From: Bacilli bacterium
Lineage (GTDB): Bacteria > Bacillota_I > Bacilli_A > RF39 > UBA660
Direction of reading: 5' to 3'
DNA length: 37,068 nucleotides
NCBI GenBank assembly: GCA_022791775.1
Contig: JAAVZT010000029.1
Location: forward strand, 1-37,068
Each line of letters opens with the position of its first letter. Within the stretch, counting starts at the first letter, position 1. Both the position numbers and the translations under genes were made by a program. The notes below the pieces were generated by a model. The model did not search any database, was not told where the DNA came from, and was given only the letters and a program-made list of their open reading frames with translations. Shown here in pieces: positions 30,561-37,068 of the stretch.

Positions 30561-32261
30561 ATGAAAAAATTAGGTTCTCATAAGGTTATGATTTTTTGTA
30601 TTTTTTTCTTATTTGTTTTTCTCGTTATGCTAGGAGGAATTTTTTTATACTTTCAAAGATTAGAGCGCTTAGAAGCTGAAAAACTTTTAGATATTCAATC
30701 TCATTATTCTTCTTATGTATCATTAAGAGAAAATGCTAGTTTTTATGAATGGCAAGAAGGTTCTTATCAAAAAATAGGAAAAAGTTCTTCTATTGTGTCT
30801 TTTCCTCTTTCTAATATGGTTATTGAGTGTGCAGATCAAGAATATTTCTTGATTGAAGGTTCTTCTTATTATGTTTATTATAAGGATGTAATGCCTACTT
30901 TTTCTTATCTTCCAAAAACGATTCCTCATTATTATGTGCCTTTTAATGAACAAATAGAACAAGAATTTTTAGCGTTTTATCAAGACGGTCAAAAAAAATT
31001 TGAATTAACTTCTTCTTTCTCTTTACCAATTCTTTATCAAGATGATCAATATTATTATGTATCCTATTTTCAGGATATTTATGGAGTTTTAAAAGAAGGA
31101 ATAACTTTGAAAAGTCAGGAAGAAAAGTCAGTCGCAGCTGATTATGTTTCGGTTTTTCATTTTGCAAATCTGAAAAAGGAATGTCAAAGTGTATCTTGTA
31201 TGAATTCTCAAATATTAAAAGAATTTTTAAATGTATTTGCAGAAGAAAAGGTATATTCTATAGATTCTTCTGTTTATCTCGCCTGGTTGAAGCAAGAAAT
31301 TCGTTTAAAACCTGGAGCTGTTTTACTTTTGACTGATAGGGAAAATGAATTAGCTATTATGGAAGCTAAAAATTATCAGTTTCAAATGATAGCTGACTTT
31401 TCTTTTTCTTTTATTGATAGTAATGAATCGATGAAAATTGAGGGAAATCGTCAGAAAATGAACCGTTATGTTTTAAACGAGCGAGTGACAAAAGATGAGG
31501 TAAAGAAGATGATTGCTGGAGAAAAAGTTGCTTTGAAGCAAGATCCGATAGTTTCTACTCGAGGATTACCGAGTATGGATGCGAAAGCTACATCGATTGC
31601 TGTTTTAAATTATCATTTCTTTTATGATGCAGAACGTAATGAGAGATGTAATGAAAGCAATTGTTTAGATATTCGGAAATTTCGAGAACAGCTTAGTTAT
31701 TTGAAACAGCATCATTATAAAACGCTTACAATGGAAGAGTATCGAGCATGGATGTATCGGGAAATAGAATTACCTGCACGTAGCGTTTTGATTACAATTG
31801 ACGATGGAGCAATGGGAACCGGGAAACATAATGGAAATAAGTTGATTCCAATTTTAGAAGAATTTGATATGCATGCTACATTATTTTTGATTTCTGGGTG
31901 GTGGGCAATGGAAAATTATGAGTCCGATCATTTGGATATTGAAAGTCATACATATGATATGCATAAGGAAGGAGTGTGTCGCGGTGTTTCTAGAGGAGCT
32001 CAAATGCTTTGTTCTACGAAAGATCAAGTTTTAGAAGATTTGCGAAAGTCTGTGGAACTACTTGGTTCTAAAACCGCATTTTGTTTTCCTTTTTATGCCT
32101 ATAATGATTTAACTATAGAACTTTTAAAAGACATAGGCTTTCAACTTGCTTTTATTGGTGGCTCTCAAAAATCAAATCAAAATCATTCTAAATATAAGAT
32201 TCCTAGATATCCTATTCATAAAAGCATTACAATGGAGCAATTTCAAAATATGATTCATTAA
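30561..32261 (+). CDS. Membrane-anchored polysaccharide deacetylase (NodB family)
   Basis: This 566-residue protein has an N-terminal helix (about 8-30), a 300-residue extracellular region, and a C-terminal NodB domain (about 345-566). The extracellular region includes FYEWQEGSYQKIGKSSS and TLKSQEEKSVAADY pieces that look SH3-like. NodB motif 1 is TIDDG (Asp414, Asp415) and motif 2 is HTYDMH (His463, His468), the metal ligands. FPFYAYND stands where family motif 3 has R/FPYG. VLNYHFF near residue 350 is common in extracellular deacetylases of this kind. The likely substrate is peptidoglycan or an exported polysaccharide outside the membrane. RBS AAGGGAAAAGAG. It is monocistronic, since rpsO has its own promoter. 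Confidence 0.88.
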   Translation: MKKLGSHKVMIFCIFFLFVFLVMLGGIFLYFQRLERLEAEKLLDIQSHYSSYVSLRENASFYEWQEGSYQKIGKSSSIVSFPLSNMVIECADQEYFLIEGSSYYVYYKDVMPTFSYLPKTIPHYYVPFNEQIEQEFLAFYQDGQKKFELTSSFSLPILYQDDQYYYVSYFQDIYGVLKEGITLKSQEEKSVAADYVSVFHFANLKKECQSVSCMNSQILKEFLNVFAEEKVYSIDSSVYLAWLKQEIRLKPGAVLLLTDRENELAIMEAKNYQFQMIADFSFSFIDSNESMKIEGNRQKMNRYVLNERVTKDEVKKMIAGEKVALKQDPIVSTRGLPSMDAKATSIAVLNYHFFYDAERNERCNESNCLDIRKFREQLSYLKQHHYKTLTMEEYRAWMYREIELPARSVLITIDDGAMGTGKHNGNKLIPILEEFDMHATLFLISGWWAMENYESDHLDIESHTYDMHKEGVCRGVSRGAQMLCSTKDQVLEDLRKSVELLGSKTAFCFPFYAYNDLTIELLKDIGFQLAFIGGSQKSNQNHSKYKIPRYPIHKSITMEQFQNMIH

Positions 32262-32267
32262 AAATAG

Positions 32268-32296
32268 TTGAAAATATTGGCAAGTTGTAATATACT
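32268..32296 (+). promoter_or_regulatory. Promoter of rpsO
   Basis: TTGAAA (32268-32273), 17 bp, TATACT (32291-32296). The leader to the rpsO start is about 80 bases. Confidence 0.7.
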
Positions 32297-32319
32297 TTAT
32301 AAGAAAGAAGTTTATTCTT

Positions 32320-32377
32320 GATATTTAGAACCCTCTTTTCTAATATCCAGTTTAAACCGATTGAGAAAATAAGGAGG
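32320..32377 (+). promoter_or_regulatory. Structured rpsO leader, possible S15 autoregulatory site
   Basis: GATATTTAGAA (32320-32330) pairs with TTCTAATATC (32338-32347), a 10-bp stem with one bulged base. The loop CCCTCTT (32331-32337) can pair imperfectly with the rpsO ribosome site AAGGAGG (32371-32377), one mismatch and one G-U. In several bacteria S15 represses its own mRNA through leader structures of different shapes; the pseudoknot here is inferred. Confidence 0.5.
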
Positions 32378-32383
32378 ATTTTT

Positions 32384-32647
32384 ATGACAAAAGAAGAAAA
32401 AACAAAATTAATTAAAGAATTTCAAAAAAATGATAAGGATTGTGGAAGTGCAGAAGTACAAATTGCTATTTTAACACATGATATTAATAATTTAACAGAA
32501 CATTTAAAAATTCATATTCATGATTTTCATTCTAAAAGAGGATTACAAATGAAGGTTGGAAGAAGAAGAAAACTTTTAGATTATTTGAAAGAAAACGATG
32601 TTGTAGCTTATCGTGAGATTATTAAGAAATTAAATATTAGAAAATAG
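32384..32647 (+). CDS. rpsO: 30S ribosomal protein S15
   Basis: This 87-residue primary 16S rRNA-binding protein has the S15 motifs: [30 protein letters not shown], and [15 protein letters not shown] 32384 follows AAGGAGG; in-frame codons upstream to 32318 belong to the leader. Length is normal (usually 88-89). It is followed by a terminator, then pnp, the usual arrangement. Confidence 0.97.
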   Translation: MTKEEKTKLIKEFQKNDKDCGSAEVQIAILTHDINNLTEHLKIHIHDFHSKRGLQMKVGRRRKLLDYLKENDVVAYREIIKKLNIRK

Positions 32648-32648
32648 G

Positions 32649-32675
32649 GCGCTTAAGTTGTTAAGTGCTTTTTTT
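32649..32675 (+). terminator. Terminator between rpsO and pnp
   Basis: Stem GCGCTTAA (32649-32656) and TTAAGTGC (32661-32668, one G-T pair), loop GTTG, followed by T residues. pnp is then expressed by readthrough or from a site not seen. Confidence 0.85.
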
Positions 32676-32692
32676 GAATGATGGAGGCATAT

Positions 32693-34858
32693 ATGAAAAA
32701 AGTATATCAAATGGATTTTTTAGGACGAAACTTAGTAGTTGAAGTAGGGGAATTAGCGAAGCAAACAAATGGGGCGGTATTAGTTCGTTATGGAGATACG
32801 GTCGTATTATCGGTTTGCGTTATGGGTGGTACAGTAACACAAGATTTCTTTCCACTTCAAATTCATTATCAAGAAAAATTGTATTCGGTAGGAAAAATAC
32901 CTGGCGGTTTTATTAAACGAGAAGGACGACCTACTGATGAAGCTACATTAGCAGCTCGAATTATTGATCGTCCTATTCGGCCGATGTTTGATGAAAATAT
33001 TCGTAGTGAAATTCAAGTTATTAATACAGTATTGTCAGTTGATCAAGATAATTCGCCAGTAATGGCTGCTTTATTTGGTTCTTCTTTATGTTTAGGTTTA
33101 AGTGATATTCCATTTGAAATACCTGTAAGTGGTGTAGTAGTTGGTAAAATTGGAAAAGAGTATTTGATTAATCCTAGTGTGGAACAATTGGAACAAAGTT
33201 CTTTGAATTTAACGGTGGCAGGAACAAAAGAGGCCATTTGTATGGTTGAGGCAGGAGCCAGTGAATTAAGTGAAAAAGAAATGCTAGAAGGTATTTTGTT
33301 TGGCCATCAAGCGATTCAAAAACTGTGTGCTTTTCAAGAGGATATTATTAAAGATGCGGGTGTTTCTAAAATAGAAGTTCCTCTAAAAGTTCAAGATCAA
33401 GATTTGGTTAGTGCAGTTACTTCTTATGCTAAAGAAGATATGTTAAAAGCTATTCAAGTAAAAGGAAAGTTAGAAAGTTATCAAGCAATAGATGAGGTAA
33501 AAGAAAAAACTTTTAAACATTTTCAAGAAGTTTATCAAGATGTAGAGCATTTGGATGAAATATTAAAAGAGATTGGTAATATTTTGAATCAAATAGAAGC
33601 TCGTCAAGTTAGATACTTGATTACTTATAAAAAGATTCGCCCAGATGGAAGAAAAATGGATGAAATTCGTCCGTTATCTGCCTGTATTGATTTATTACCG
33701 CGAACTCATGGTTCAGCTTTGTTTACAAGAGGGCAAACTCAAAGTTTAGCTACAACGACATTAGGCGCGATTGGCGAACATCAAATTTTGGATGGCCTTG
33801 GAATTGAAGATTCGAAACGTTTTATGTTGCATTATAATTTTCCACCTTTTTCGGTTGGAGAAACGGGACGTTATGGTGCACCAGGAAGAAGAGAGATTGG
33901 ACATGGAGCACTTGGAGAACGAGCTTTGGCACAGGTTATGCCAAGTGAAGAAGAGTTTCCATATACTGTACGTGTAGTAAGTGAAATTTTAGAAAGTAAT
34001 GGAAGTAGTAGTCAAGCAACAATTTGTGCAGGCTGTCTTTCTTTGATGGCAGCAGGAGTTCCTATTAAAGCTCCAGTAGCTGGGATTGCAATGGGACTTA
34101 TTACTAGTGATGATGGCAAAAAATATACAATTTTAACTGACATTCAAGGCTTAGAAGATCATATGGGAGATATGGATTTTAAAGTTGCGGGAACCAAAAA
34201 TGGAATTACGGCTTTACAAATGGATATTAAAATTAAAGGTGTAACAGATAAAATCTTAAAAGAAGCGCTTTCTCAAGCAAAAAAAGCTCGTTTCGAAATA
34301 TTAGATATGATGGAAACAGTGATTGGAACACCTCGAACAACTTTAAGTCCTTATGCTCCAAAAATTGAAACGTTTCAAATTAATCCTGATAAAATTAAAG
34401 ATGTGATTGGTCGAGGCGGTGAAATGATTACTAAAATTATTTTGGAAGAAAGTAATGTTCGTACTGTAAATGATAAAGATGCTGTAAAAGTAGATTTAGA
34501 AGATGATGGACGAGTAATTATTTATCATACCGATCAAGAAATTATTCGGAGAACGAAAGAACGAATTTTAAATGTTGTTCGAGAAGTTGAATTTGGTGCA
34601 ATTTATCTTGGAAAAGTTACAAAAGTTGAGGAATTTGGATGCTTTGTGGAACTTTGGCCAGGGTGTGAGGGGTTGGTTCATATTTCTCAAATGAATTATA
34701 AGAGAGTTGATAACATGAAGGATGTTGTTAAAGTAGGTGATGAGTTAAAAGTAAAATCAATGGGATATGATAATCGTGGCAGACTTAATTTGTCTCATAA
34801 AGAAACTTTGCCTCCGCCGAAAAAAAATATTGAAAATGAAAAAGATTCTAAAAAGTAG
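32693..34858 (+). CDS. pnp: Polyribonucleotide nucleotidyltransferase (PNPase)
   Basis: This 721-residue 3'-5' exoribonuclease degrades RNA by phosphorolysis. First RNase PH domain (GAVLVRYGDTVVLSV, GFIKREGRPTDEA, RIIDRPIRPMF), central helical domain, second RNase PH domain (IRPDGRKMDEIRPL, HGSALFTRGQTQ, ETGRYGAPGRREIGHGAL, DIQGLEDHMGDMDFKVAGT), KH domain (KDVIGRGGEMI) and S1 domain (GKVTKVEEFGCFVELWPGCEGLVHISQM). ATG 32693 is chosen because GGAGG lies 5 bases upstream; ATGs at 32678 and 32681 precede that site. Length and domain order are normal. Confidence 0.97.
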   Translation: MKKVYQMDFLGRNLVVEVGELAKQTNGAVLVRYGDTVVLSVCVMGGTVTQDFFPLQIHYQEKLYSVGKIPGGFIKREGRPTDEATLAARIIDRPIRPMFDENIRSEIQVINTVLSVDQDNSPVMAALFGSSLCLGLSDIPFEIPVSGVVVGKIGKEYLINPSVEQLEQSSLNLTVAGTKEAICMVEAGASELSEKEMLEGILFGHQAIQKLCAFQEDIIKDAGVSKIEVPLKVQDQDLVSAVTSYAKEDMLKAIQVKGKLESYQAIDEVKEKTFKHFQEVYQDVEHLDEILKEIGNILNQIEARQVRYLITYKKIRPDGRKMDEIRPLSACIDLLPRTHGSALFTRGQTQSLATTTLGAIGEHQILDGLGIEDSKRFMLHYNFPPFSVGETGRYGAPGRREIGHGALGERALAQVMPSEEEFPYTVRVVSEILESNGSSSQATICAGCLSLMAAGVPIKAPVAGIAMGLITSDDGKKYTILTDIQGLEDHMGDMDFKVAGTKNGITALQMDIKIKGVTDKILKEALSQAKKARFEILDMMETVIGTPRTTLSPYAPKIETFQINPDKIKDVIGRGGEMITKIILEESNVRTVNDKDAVKVDLEDDGRVIIYHTDQEIIRRTKERILNVVREVEFGAIYLGKVTKVEEFGCFVELWPGCEGLVHISQMNYKRVDNMKDVVKVGDELKVKSMGYDNRGRLNLSHKETLPPPKKNIENEKDSKK

Positions 34859-34870
34859 AATCTTTTTTTT
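34841..34870 (+). terminator. Intrinsic terminator of pnp
   Basis: A perfect 10-bp stem AAAGATTCTA (34841-34850) and TAGAATCTTT (34856-34865), loop AAAAG, then T residues. The pnp stop codon lies in the stem. Confidence 0.9.
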
Positions 34871-34871
34871 A

Positions 34872-34900
34872 TTGAAAATGTAATATATTTTTGTTATAGT
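34872..34900 (+). promoter_or_regulatory. Promoter ahead of the LPYW-repeat gene
   Basis: TTGAAA (34872-34877), 17 bp, TATAGT (34895-34900) with TGT before it. It indicates the following damaged gene was once, or still is, transcribed. Confidence 0.6.
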
Positions 34901-34925
34901 AATTCGAAAAAAAAGGGGCGAGGTA

Positions 34926-35480
34926 ATCTATCCGGATGAATATGTTTTATTTCAAAAGATATTAAAAGATAAAGGGTTGGAATCTTTAAATAATAAAAGA
35001 TTGGCCAAAAGAAGTTTTATTAAAATGTTAGAAATTTTAGATTTACCTTATTGGGATGAAAAAGATGAACAAGGAAAATATATTTTTCGAGATTTATTAA
35101 CTTCAAGTATATGGAATAGTAATGTAGATAAAATACAATCCATTTTGAGATTGCCATATTGGGGGAATCCAATTTATCAACATTTGCTTACCTCTAGTTT
35201 GTGGATCTTAAATGCTAAGCATATTCAAGATGTGATTGAATTTTGTGAGACGATTGGAATAGAGCAATTTATTACAATATCTCTTTTAAAAAAATCCATA
35301 TTGCAATTAAAAGCTTTGATTCATTATTTAAATGAACAAAATATTTCAATTATTATCAATGGTAAATTAAATCCTATCTTTAATTATTCATCAAGCGTTT
35401 TGAAAAAGAAGTATCATATTGATTTAAAAGAATTAGTGCGAATAGAAAAGAAAGAAAATATAAAATTATGTTTGTCTTAG
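34926..35480 (+). pseudogene. LPYW-repeat protein, 5' part; no standard start codon, probably frameshifted
   Basis: The reading frame (Ile-Tyr-Pro-Asp-Glu-Tyr-Val... from 34926) is open and coding in character, but has no ATG, GTG or TTG at the expected place: AAAAGGGG (34911-34918) stands 7 bases before ATC 34926. The first in-frame TTG, 34977, directly abuts AAAGGG and would remove 17 matching residues. The protein contains repeats of about 32-38 residues with the core ILDLPYW...LLTSSIWNSNVDKIQSI and ILRLPYW...LLTSSLWILNAKHIQDV (gaps shown), probably paired helices. The frame stops at 35478-35480 while the next frame continues in similar helical sequence, so a frameshift near 35465-35480 is likely. 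An unusual start codon with two separate genes is the alternative. Function unknown. Confidence 0.6.
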
Positions 35481-35752
35481 AAAAGTTTTTAGATGAGGAA
35501 GAGTTACAGCAAGTAATGGAAATTTATTCAACTCATATTTTAATAAAATTAAACGAGAAAAATATGTTGAATATTATTCATTATTTGATACAGAATAAAA
35601 TAATCTATTGGCGAGATATTTTAATATCATATTTGGATTTATTTTTAATAGATAGTATGGAATTTATTTCAAAATTTGAATTATTAAGAAAAAATTATGG
35701 AATAGAGTTTATGGGAGAAAATTTAAATATTTTAGAAAAGTTGGCAAATTAA
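35468..35752 (+). pseudogene. LPYW-repeat protein, 3' part in another frame
   Basis: This 94-residue frame overlaps the preceding one by 13 bp and has no ribosome site ahead of its ATG (AAATATAAAATT). Its sequence is helical, Leu/Ile/Asn/Lys-rich and ends at TAA before a good terminator, as expected for the true end of the upstream gene. The junction would read ...KENIKLC / LEKFLDEEELQQ. It is therefore taken as the displaced C-terminal part of the same protein; an independent small gene is less likely. Confidence 0.55.
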
Positions 35753-35780
35753 AAATGGTCTAAATTGATTAGGCCATTTC
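35753..35780 (+). terminator. Intrinsic terminator after the repeat gene
   Basis: AAATGGTCTAA pairs with TTAGGCCATTT (one G-T pair) around a short loop ATTGA, at about 35753-35780. Confidence 0.75.
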
Positions 35781-35820
35781 TTAAATTGAAAAATGAACAG
35801 CTCCATAAAGGTGTTTTTTT

Positions 35821-35829
35821 TGATATAAT
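35821..35829 (+). promoter_or_regulatory. Extended -10 of the IS30 remnant
   Basis: TGATATAAT lies 34 bp before the transposase ATG at 35863, within what was the left end of the element. Confidence 0.45.
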
Positions 35830-35862
35830 AAAAGGGCCCAACCCAGCAAGGAGAGCTCATAA

Positions 35863-36130
35863 ATGAATTATAAACGATTAACAGAAAAAAGAAAGTAGAA
35901 ATTGATATTTTGTTGAAGCAACAATTATCAATGAGATAGATAGCAAAAAGATAGGGAGTAAAACTATATAAATGTGAGCCATATTTACATTAGTAAGAAG
36001 ATATTTACCCAAGGGAACATCATTTAAAATAACACCACAAATATATTTAGATGATATAGCATTTCATATAAATTCAATGCCAAGGAAAATATTTGGCTTT
36101 AAAAGTTCATACGAAATAGAATTAGAGTAA
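35863..36130 (+). pseudogene. Decayed IS30-family transposase (N- and C-terminal pieces)
   Basis: The start, after AAGGAG, encodes MNYKRLTEK, the usual IS30 transposase N-terminus. After one frameshift near 35893 it continues as VEIDILLKQQLSMR, a stop, then IAKR, matching EIEILLKQ..SMREIAKR of the helix-turn-helix region. From about 35993 to the stop at 36130, frame VRRYLPKGTSF...INSMPRKIFGFKSSYEIELE is the typical IS30 C-terminus (LPKGTSF and PRKxxGxK). Intact relatives are over 300 residues, so most of the catalytic core is deleted. No terminal inverted repeats were found. Confidence 0.82.
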
Positions 36131-36303
36131 TAAGTTTTTTTGCATGACTAAAATTATAATAATATATCCATTTTTTTATCAATGATTAAATAAGTACTTC
36201 TTATTATTGAAAATAAATAGCAAATAAAGGTATAAATTGACTATTATTTTTATATTTGTTAAAAAACTTATATCATGTGGTGTGGTTTAGATTTCAATTA
36301 AAA
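36131..36303. other. AT-rich stretch without recognisable gene
   Basis: Between the IS30 remnant and a terminator hairpin, all frames are broken and no RNA gene or repeat is recognised. It may hold the right end of the IS30 element. Confidence 0.5.
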
Positions 36304-36331
36304 AAAAAGAGAAAATTATTTTTCTCTTTTT
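36304..36331. terminator. Bidirectional terminator-like hairpin
   Basis: A perfect 12-bp stem AAAAAGAGAAAA (36304-36315) and TTTTCTCTTTTT (36320-36331) with loop TTAT, flanked by A and T runs. It lies downstream of the minus-strand transposase fragment. Confidence 0.75.
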
Positions 36332-36346
36332 CTTAATTTGTATTTC

Positions 36347-36374
36347 CATAATCTAATAGTATTATTAGATTATG
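36347..36374. repeat. Perfect 12-bp inverted repeat
   Basis: CATAATCTAATA (36347-36358) and TATTAGATTATG (36363-36374) around GTAT. The right arm covers the last codons of the IS3 orfA fragment, so it may mark the breakpoint of the element. Confidence 0.7.
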
Positions 36375-36430
36375 CTATATTCTTTTTCTTCCAAGGAATA
36401 TTTTTTAAATATTTGGCCTTTTGAAGCCAT
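36365..36430 (-). pseudogene. IS3-family orfA fragment (first 21 codons)
   Basis: On the minus strand AAAAGGAGGTG is followed by ATG 36430 and MASKGQIFKKYSLEEKEY, which matches the start of IS3-type OrfA proteins (MxxKGQxFxKYSxExK). The frame stops after 21 codons at 36365, where a native protein would continue with its helix-turn-helix. The rest of the element is missing. Its left end is probably near 36515. Confidence 0.75.
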
Positions 36431-36442
36431 AAAAATACACCT
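36408..36442 (-). promoter_or_regulatory. Hairpin sequestering the ribosome site of the orfA fragment (stem 36436-36457)
   Basis: TACACCTCC and GGAAGTGTA on the plus strand (about 36436-36457, loop TTTT) pair with one mismatch. On the minus-strand mRNA this would bury the AGGAGG site. The feature as listed covers the start region; the stem lies just upstream of the ATG. Confidence 0.4.
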
Positions 36443-36470
36443 CCTTTTGGAAGTGTATTTTAACACATTT

Positions 36471-36517
36471 TTTGAACTGTTTTTTATCGATGTCTACTCT
36501 AAGGATTGCAGTTCAAA
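36471..36517. repeat. 9-bp inverted repeat at the presumed IS3 left end
   Basis: TTTGAACTG (36471-36479) and CAGTTCAAA (36509-36517) are inverted around 29 bp. Read on the minus strand, TGAACTGCAATCC followed by AGTAGACA resembles IS3-family left ends. Confidence 0.5.
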
Positions 36518-36537
36518 TTTGTTGTTTTTTTTGTTTG

Positions 36538-37068
36538 TTATGGTGTAGATGGACCAGTAGGACCTTGTGGAATTGTTAAATTTAAGATAAAGTTTGGAGC
36601 ACTTCCTGTTATAGTAGCAGCGGCTGCAGAACCTGGGGCACCTGTTGTAACAGTACCGATCGTGATATTAGGTGTAGTTCCTGTTGGACCAGTAGGACCA
36701 GTAGGACCAGTAGCACCAGTAATACCCTGAGGACCGGTAGGACCAGTAGCACCCTGAGGACCGGTAGGACCAGTAGCACCCTGAGGACCAGTGGCACCAG
36801 TAATACCCTGAGGACCGGTAGGACCAGTAGCGCCCTGAGGACCGGTAGGACCAGTAGCGCCCTGAGGACCAGTGGCACCAGTAATACCTTGAGGACCAGT
36901 AGCACCAGTAGCGCCCTGAGGACCAGTAGCACCAGTAGCACCCTGAGGACCAGTGGCACCAGTAGCACCCTGAGGACCAGTAGCACCAGTAGCGCCCAGA
37001 GGACCAGTGGCACCAGTAGCACCCTGAGGACCGGTAGGACCAGTAGCGCCCTGAGGACCAGTGGCACC
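36538..37068 (-). CDS. Collagen-like Gly-X-Y repeat protein, C-terminal part (5' end outside window)
   Basis: On the minus strand the frame is open for 176 residues from the window edge to TAA at 36538. About 120 residues are uninterrupted Gly-X-Y triplets, mostly GAT, GPQ, GPT and GIT (for example [16 protein letters not shown]), the pattern of bacterial collagen-like proteins such as the BclA-type exosporium filaments. Then comes a short non-repeat tail: [23 protein letters not shown], in pieces, [20 protein letters not shown] and STP, typical of Firmicute collagen-like proteins. Thr in the Y position is a usual glycosylation site. The repeat region has noticeably more G and C than the rest of the window, set by Gly, Pro and Ala codons. 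The N-terminus, which would show how it is exported or anchored, is not in the window. Confidence 0.88.
   Translation of the reverse strand, partial: GATGPQGATGPTGPQGATGATGPLGATGATGPQGATGATGPQGATGATGPQGATGATGPQGITGATGPQGATGPTGPQGATGPTGPQGITGATGPQGATGPTGPQGATGPTGPQGITGATGPTGPTGPTGTTPNITIGTVTTGAPGSAAAATITGSAPNFILNLTIPQGPTGPSTP

Noticed and set aside
35821-36303. Terminal inverted repeats of the IS30 remnant
   Set aside because: No convincing matching ends were found on either side, so the element's borders are left undefined.
36609-37067. Leu/Val-rich 152-residue frame on the minus strand (repeats of LVLRALLVL type)
   Set aside because: It is the wrong frame of the Gly-X-Y collagen repeat; the true frame gives Gly at every third residue and a recognised C-terminus.
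36690-37068. Regular short repeats that could suggest a CRISPR array
   Set aside because: Repeats are contiguous multiples of 9 bp without unique spacers and translate as collagen triplets.
1-37068. Alternative genetic code with UGA as Trp, as in Mycoplasma
   Set aside because: TGA ends rimP and infB at the expected places and Trp is encoded by TGG throughout.
1-37068. tRNA, rRNA or a diversity-generating reverse transcriptase
   Set aside because: No cloverleaf, rRNA segment or reverse-transcriptase motif (YxDD in a suitable frame) was recognised by reading both strands.

Overview
The window is AT-rich bacterial chromosome with strong AGGAGG-type ribosome binding sites, extended -10 promoters (TGnTATAAT) and compact intergenic terminators. 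TGA is used as a normal stop (for example rimP and infB), so this is not a code-4 mollicute. The rimP-nusA-ylxR-infB-rbfA-truB and rpsO-pnp blocks, CotJ-type spore-coat proteins, a class B sortase and a collagen-like Gly-X-Y protein point to a low-GC Firmicute (Bacilli), most likely an uncultured gut lineage related to RF39 or the Erysipelotrichia. The lineage is an inference from gene content; no 16S or tRNA gene is present.

Positions 1-4078 hold three tandem surface-protein paralogs (the first only as its C-terminus). Each complete copy has one N-terminal membrane anchor ending in SYAYW, a Cys-containing beta domain, and a C-terminal domain resembling the formylglycine-generating-enzyme/C-type-lectin fold. 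Positions 4135-6494 hold a divergent pair: a class B sortase with an unusual cytosolic N-terminal extension, and a secreted protein with an NPTTG-type sorting signal. Next come a PMCA-type P-type ATPase, a HEAT-repeat protein translationally coupled to a GT2-like membrane protein that has lost its catalytic motifs, two more SYAYW surface proteins with a different C-terminal module, and a second (CtpE-like) P-type ATPase.

Positions 18350-19340 (minus strand) encode CotJC and a CotJA-CotJB fusion. A set of small housekeeping or hypothetical genes follows: a Lys/Ser/Thr-rich membrane protein with a thioredoxin-like end, trmL, a PF06541-like membrane protein, a zinc-ribbon protein, a UPF0316 protein and an SDR oxidoreductase. 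Then comes a third type of surface protein (23591-24952). Positions 24958-30041 are the transcription/translation operon, with a RimP that lacks its C-terminal domain and without ylxQ. After it lie a hypothetical gene, a membrane-anchored polysaccharide deacetylase, and rpsO and pnp.

The right end (34870-37068) is accessory and decayed: an LPYW-repeat gene without a normal start codon and split by a frameshift, the remains of an IS30 transposase, the first 21 codons of an IS3-type orfA, and the C-terminal part of a collagen-like protein that runs off the window. The strongest leads are the mosaic surface-protein family with hypervariable lectin-like ends, the LRR-like sortase fusion, the catalytically dead GT2/HEAT pair, the CotJA-CotJB fusion, the one-domain RimP and the structured rpsO leader.
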